Source: Rudaea sp.
GTDB taxonomy: Bacteria; Pseudomonadota; Gammaproteobacteria; Xanthomonadales; Rhodanobacteraceae
Direction: 5' to 3'
Assembly: GCA_025934455.1 (NCBI GenBank)
Contig: JAICYA010000012.1
Coordinates: 1-14,324, forward strand
DNA: 14,324 nt
Of this stretch, positions 13,441-14,324 are shown in pieces (the first letter of the stretch is position 1; each line of letters opens with the position of its first letter). The notes beneath the pieces are model-generated. The model saw only the letters and a list, made by a program, of their open reading frames with translations, searched no databases and was not told the DNA's origin. Made by a program: the position numbers and the translations under genes.

Positions 13441-14190
13441 GTGAAATCCGACGTCGTCCGCCTGTTCCAGACCCTGCCGCATCCGTGCGGGTATTTCGCG
13501 GAGCGCACGGCGCAGAACCTGGTCATCGACCCGGCTTCGCCGCATCTTCCACAAGTATACGATGTCGCATTGGCCAAGGGCTACCGCCGCGCCGGCGGCC
13601 ACGTCTACCGGCCGCACTGCCCCGGTTGCCGCGCCTGCATCCCGGCGCGCGTCCCGGTCGCCGAATTCGTTCCCGACCGCAGCCAGCGCCGTTGCCTGGC
13701 GCGCAATCGCGATCTGGAATTGCGCATCGCGCCGCCGGCATTCACCGACGAATACTTCGACCTGTACCGGCGCTATCTCGATGCGCGCCACCGCGATGGC
13801 GGCATGGACGATCCGGCGACCGAGGATTTCGAACGCTTCCTGTTCACAGCGTGGAGTCCGACCCAATTCATCGAACTGCGCTTGCACGGGCGCCTGCTCG
13901 CCGTTGCCGTCACTGACTTCACCGCGACGGGACTGTCGGCGGTCTACACATTCTTCGATCCGCACGAATCCGCGCGTGGCCTTGGCACCTGCGCGATCCT
14001 GCGCCAGATCGGACTCGCGCGCGAACGCGATCTGGCTTATGTCTATCTCGGATTCTGGATCACGCGCCATCCGAAGATGGACTACAAGGCGCGCTTTACT
14101 CCGCTGGAATTGCTCGACGGCGGCGACTGGCGCCGCCTCAATCCTTGCGCGCCTGGAAGCCGAACGGATGATCATCGTGCAGCGACATGA
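13441..14190 (+). CDS. bpt: Aspartate/glutamate leucyltransferase or arginyltransferase (Bpt/Ate family)
   Basis: 249 residues. Moves an amino acid from its tRNA to proteins with N-terminal Asp or Glu, marking them for ClpAP through the N-degron pathway. Visible: FQTLPHPCGYFAERTAQNLVID (9-30), the cysteine set C16 with C60, C63, C66 (RPHCPGCRACIPARVPV), SQRRCLARNRDL (81-92), YLDARHRDGGMDDP (112-125) and the GNAT-like half with AVYTFFDPHESARGLGT (167-183) and YLGFWITRHPKMDYKARFTPLELL (202-225). The start is GTG without a clear ribosome binding site. The last 18 residues or so are read across a 53-bp overlap with the convergent downstream gene and look unlike the family. Bacterial members of this length are usually Leu-transferases; Arg specificity cannot be excluded. 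Confidence 0.93.
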   Translation: MKSDVVRLFQTLPHPCGYFAERTAQNLVIDPASPHLPQVYDVALAKGYRRAGGHVYRPHCPGCRACIPARVPVAEFVPDRSQRRCLARNRDLELRIAPPAFTDEYFDLYRRYLDARHRDGGMDDPATEDFERFLFTAWSPTQFIELRLHGRLLAVAVTDFTATGLSAVYTFFDPHESARGLGTCAILRQIGLARERDLAYVYLGFWITRHPKMDYKARFTPLELLDGGDWRRLNPCAPGSRTDDHRAAT

Positions 14191-14324
14191 TCAGCTTGAC
14201 CATCGCATGCGGGATGCGTAATTCGAGCTCGGTTTGCTGGCCTTTCGCATCCGTGCCCTGCAAGGTCATCTCGAAATACGCACCGGACGCGTCAATGCTG
14301 GCGCAGACGATGTGCTGGCCCGCC
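14138..14324 (-). CDS. Unrecognised protein, C-terminal 61 residues (cut by window edge)
   Basis: Reading leftward from the right edge, one frame stays open for 61 codons and stops with TGA at 14140-14138. It begins AGQHIVCASIDASGAYFEMT, then LQGTDAKGQQTELELRIPHAM, and ends MSLHDDPFGFQARKD. Alternating beta-type segments (ASIDASGAYFEMTL, TELELRIP) followed by a short helix (HAMVKLIMSL) look like a real small-domain C terminus. The codons are G/C-rich at the third position, as in its neighbours. I do not recognise the family. It overlaps the end of the transferase gene tail-to-tail by 53 bp. It is too short for the usual ORF cut-off because its start lies outside the window. Confidence 0.65.
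   Translation of the reverse strand, partial: AGQHIVCASIDASGAYFEMTLQGTDAKGQQTELELRIPHAMVKLIMSLHDDHPFGFQARKD

Overview
The window is high-GC, gene-dense chromosomal DNA from a gammaproteobacterium. The best guess is the Xanthomonadales (Xanthomonadaceae or Rhodanobacteraceae). This rests on the gene content: an OpsX-type heptosyltransferase beside a KdkA Kdo kinase, a fused RlmKL, a PmtA-like methyltransferase, a DUF2007 protein and the dnaX-ybaB pair. The lineage is inferred, not proven. I see no prophage, IS element, CRISPR array, resistance island or other accessory block; almost all of it reads as vertically inherited housekeeping sequence.

Layout. Positions 1-1773 (minus) hold ybaB (cut by the window edge) directly behind dnaX. 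Positions 1880-2103 (minus) hold the SRP RNA gene ffs, preceded by tRNA-Ser(GGA), with a recognisable stable-RNA promoter at 2213-2241. Positions 2252-5976 (minus) are a tightly coupled run read in the order kdkA, an MBL-fold hydrolase, moaA, moaC, moaD, moaE. Every junction is a 4-nt stop/start overlap or a 1-nt gap. It combines Kdo phosphorylation of LPS with the first two steps of molybdopterin synthesis. The divergent opsX (5996-7069, plus) is the other LPS inner-core gene. It meets tail-to-tail with a DUF6165 gene that sits only 8 nt behind a second serine tRNA (CGA), again with a clear promoter (7572-7600). Positions 7604-11574 (minus) hold a PmtA-like methyltransferase, a secreted Gly/Tyr-rich PAPV-repeat protein with a strong terminator, rlmKL, and a small alpha/beta hydrolase. 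Positions 11589-14190 (plus) are a run of an AmpD-like amidase, tesB, a DUF2007 membrane protein and an Asp/Glu-leucyl or arginyl-tRNA-protein transferase. The last overlaps the end of an unrecognised convergent gene cut by the right edge.

The more interesting signals are regulatory and architectural. Several genes appear to lack a Shine-Dalgarno and carry a -10-like hexamer about 6 nt before the start codon (hydrolase/amidase divergent pair, ate, perhaps kdkA), suggesting leaderless transcripts. The hydrolase/amidase starts lie inside one 18-bp near-palindrome. Two tRNA-Ser genes lead into other genes: ffs/dnaX in one case and DUF6165 in the other. The Kdo kinase and the MBL hydrolase are translationally coupled to molybdopterin genes. 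I did not find a convincing undescribed multi-gene system; the candidates are listed with modest scores.
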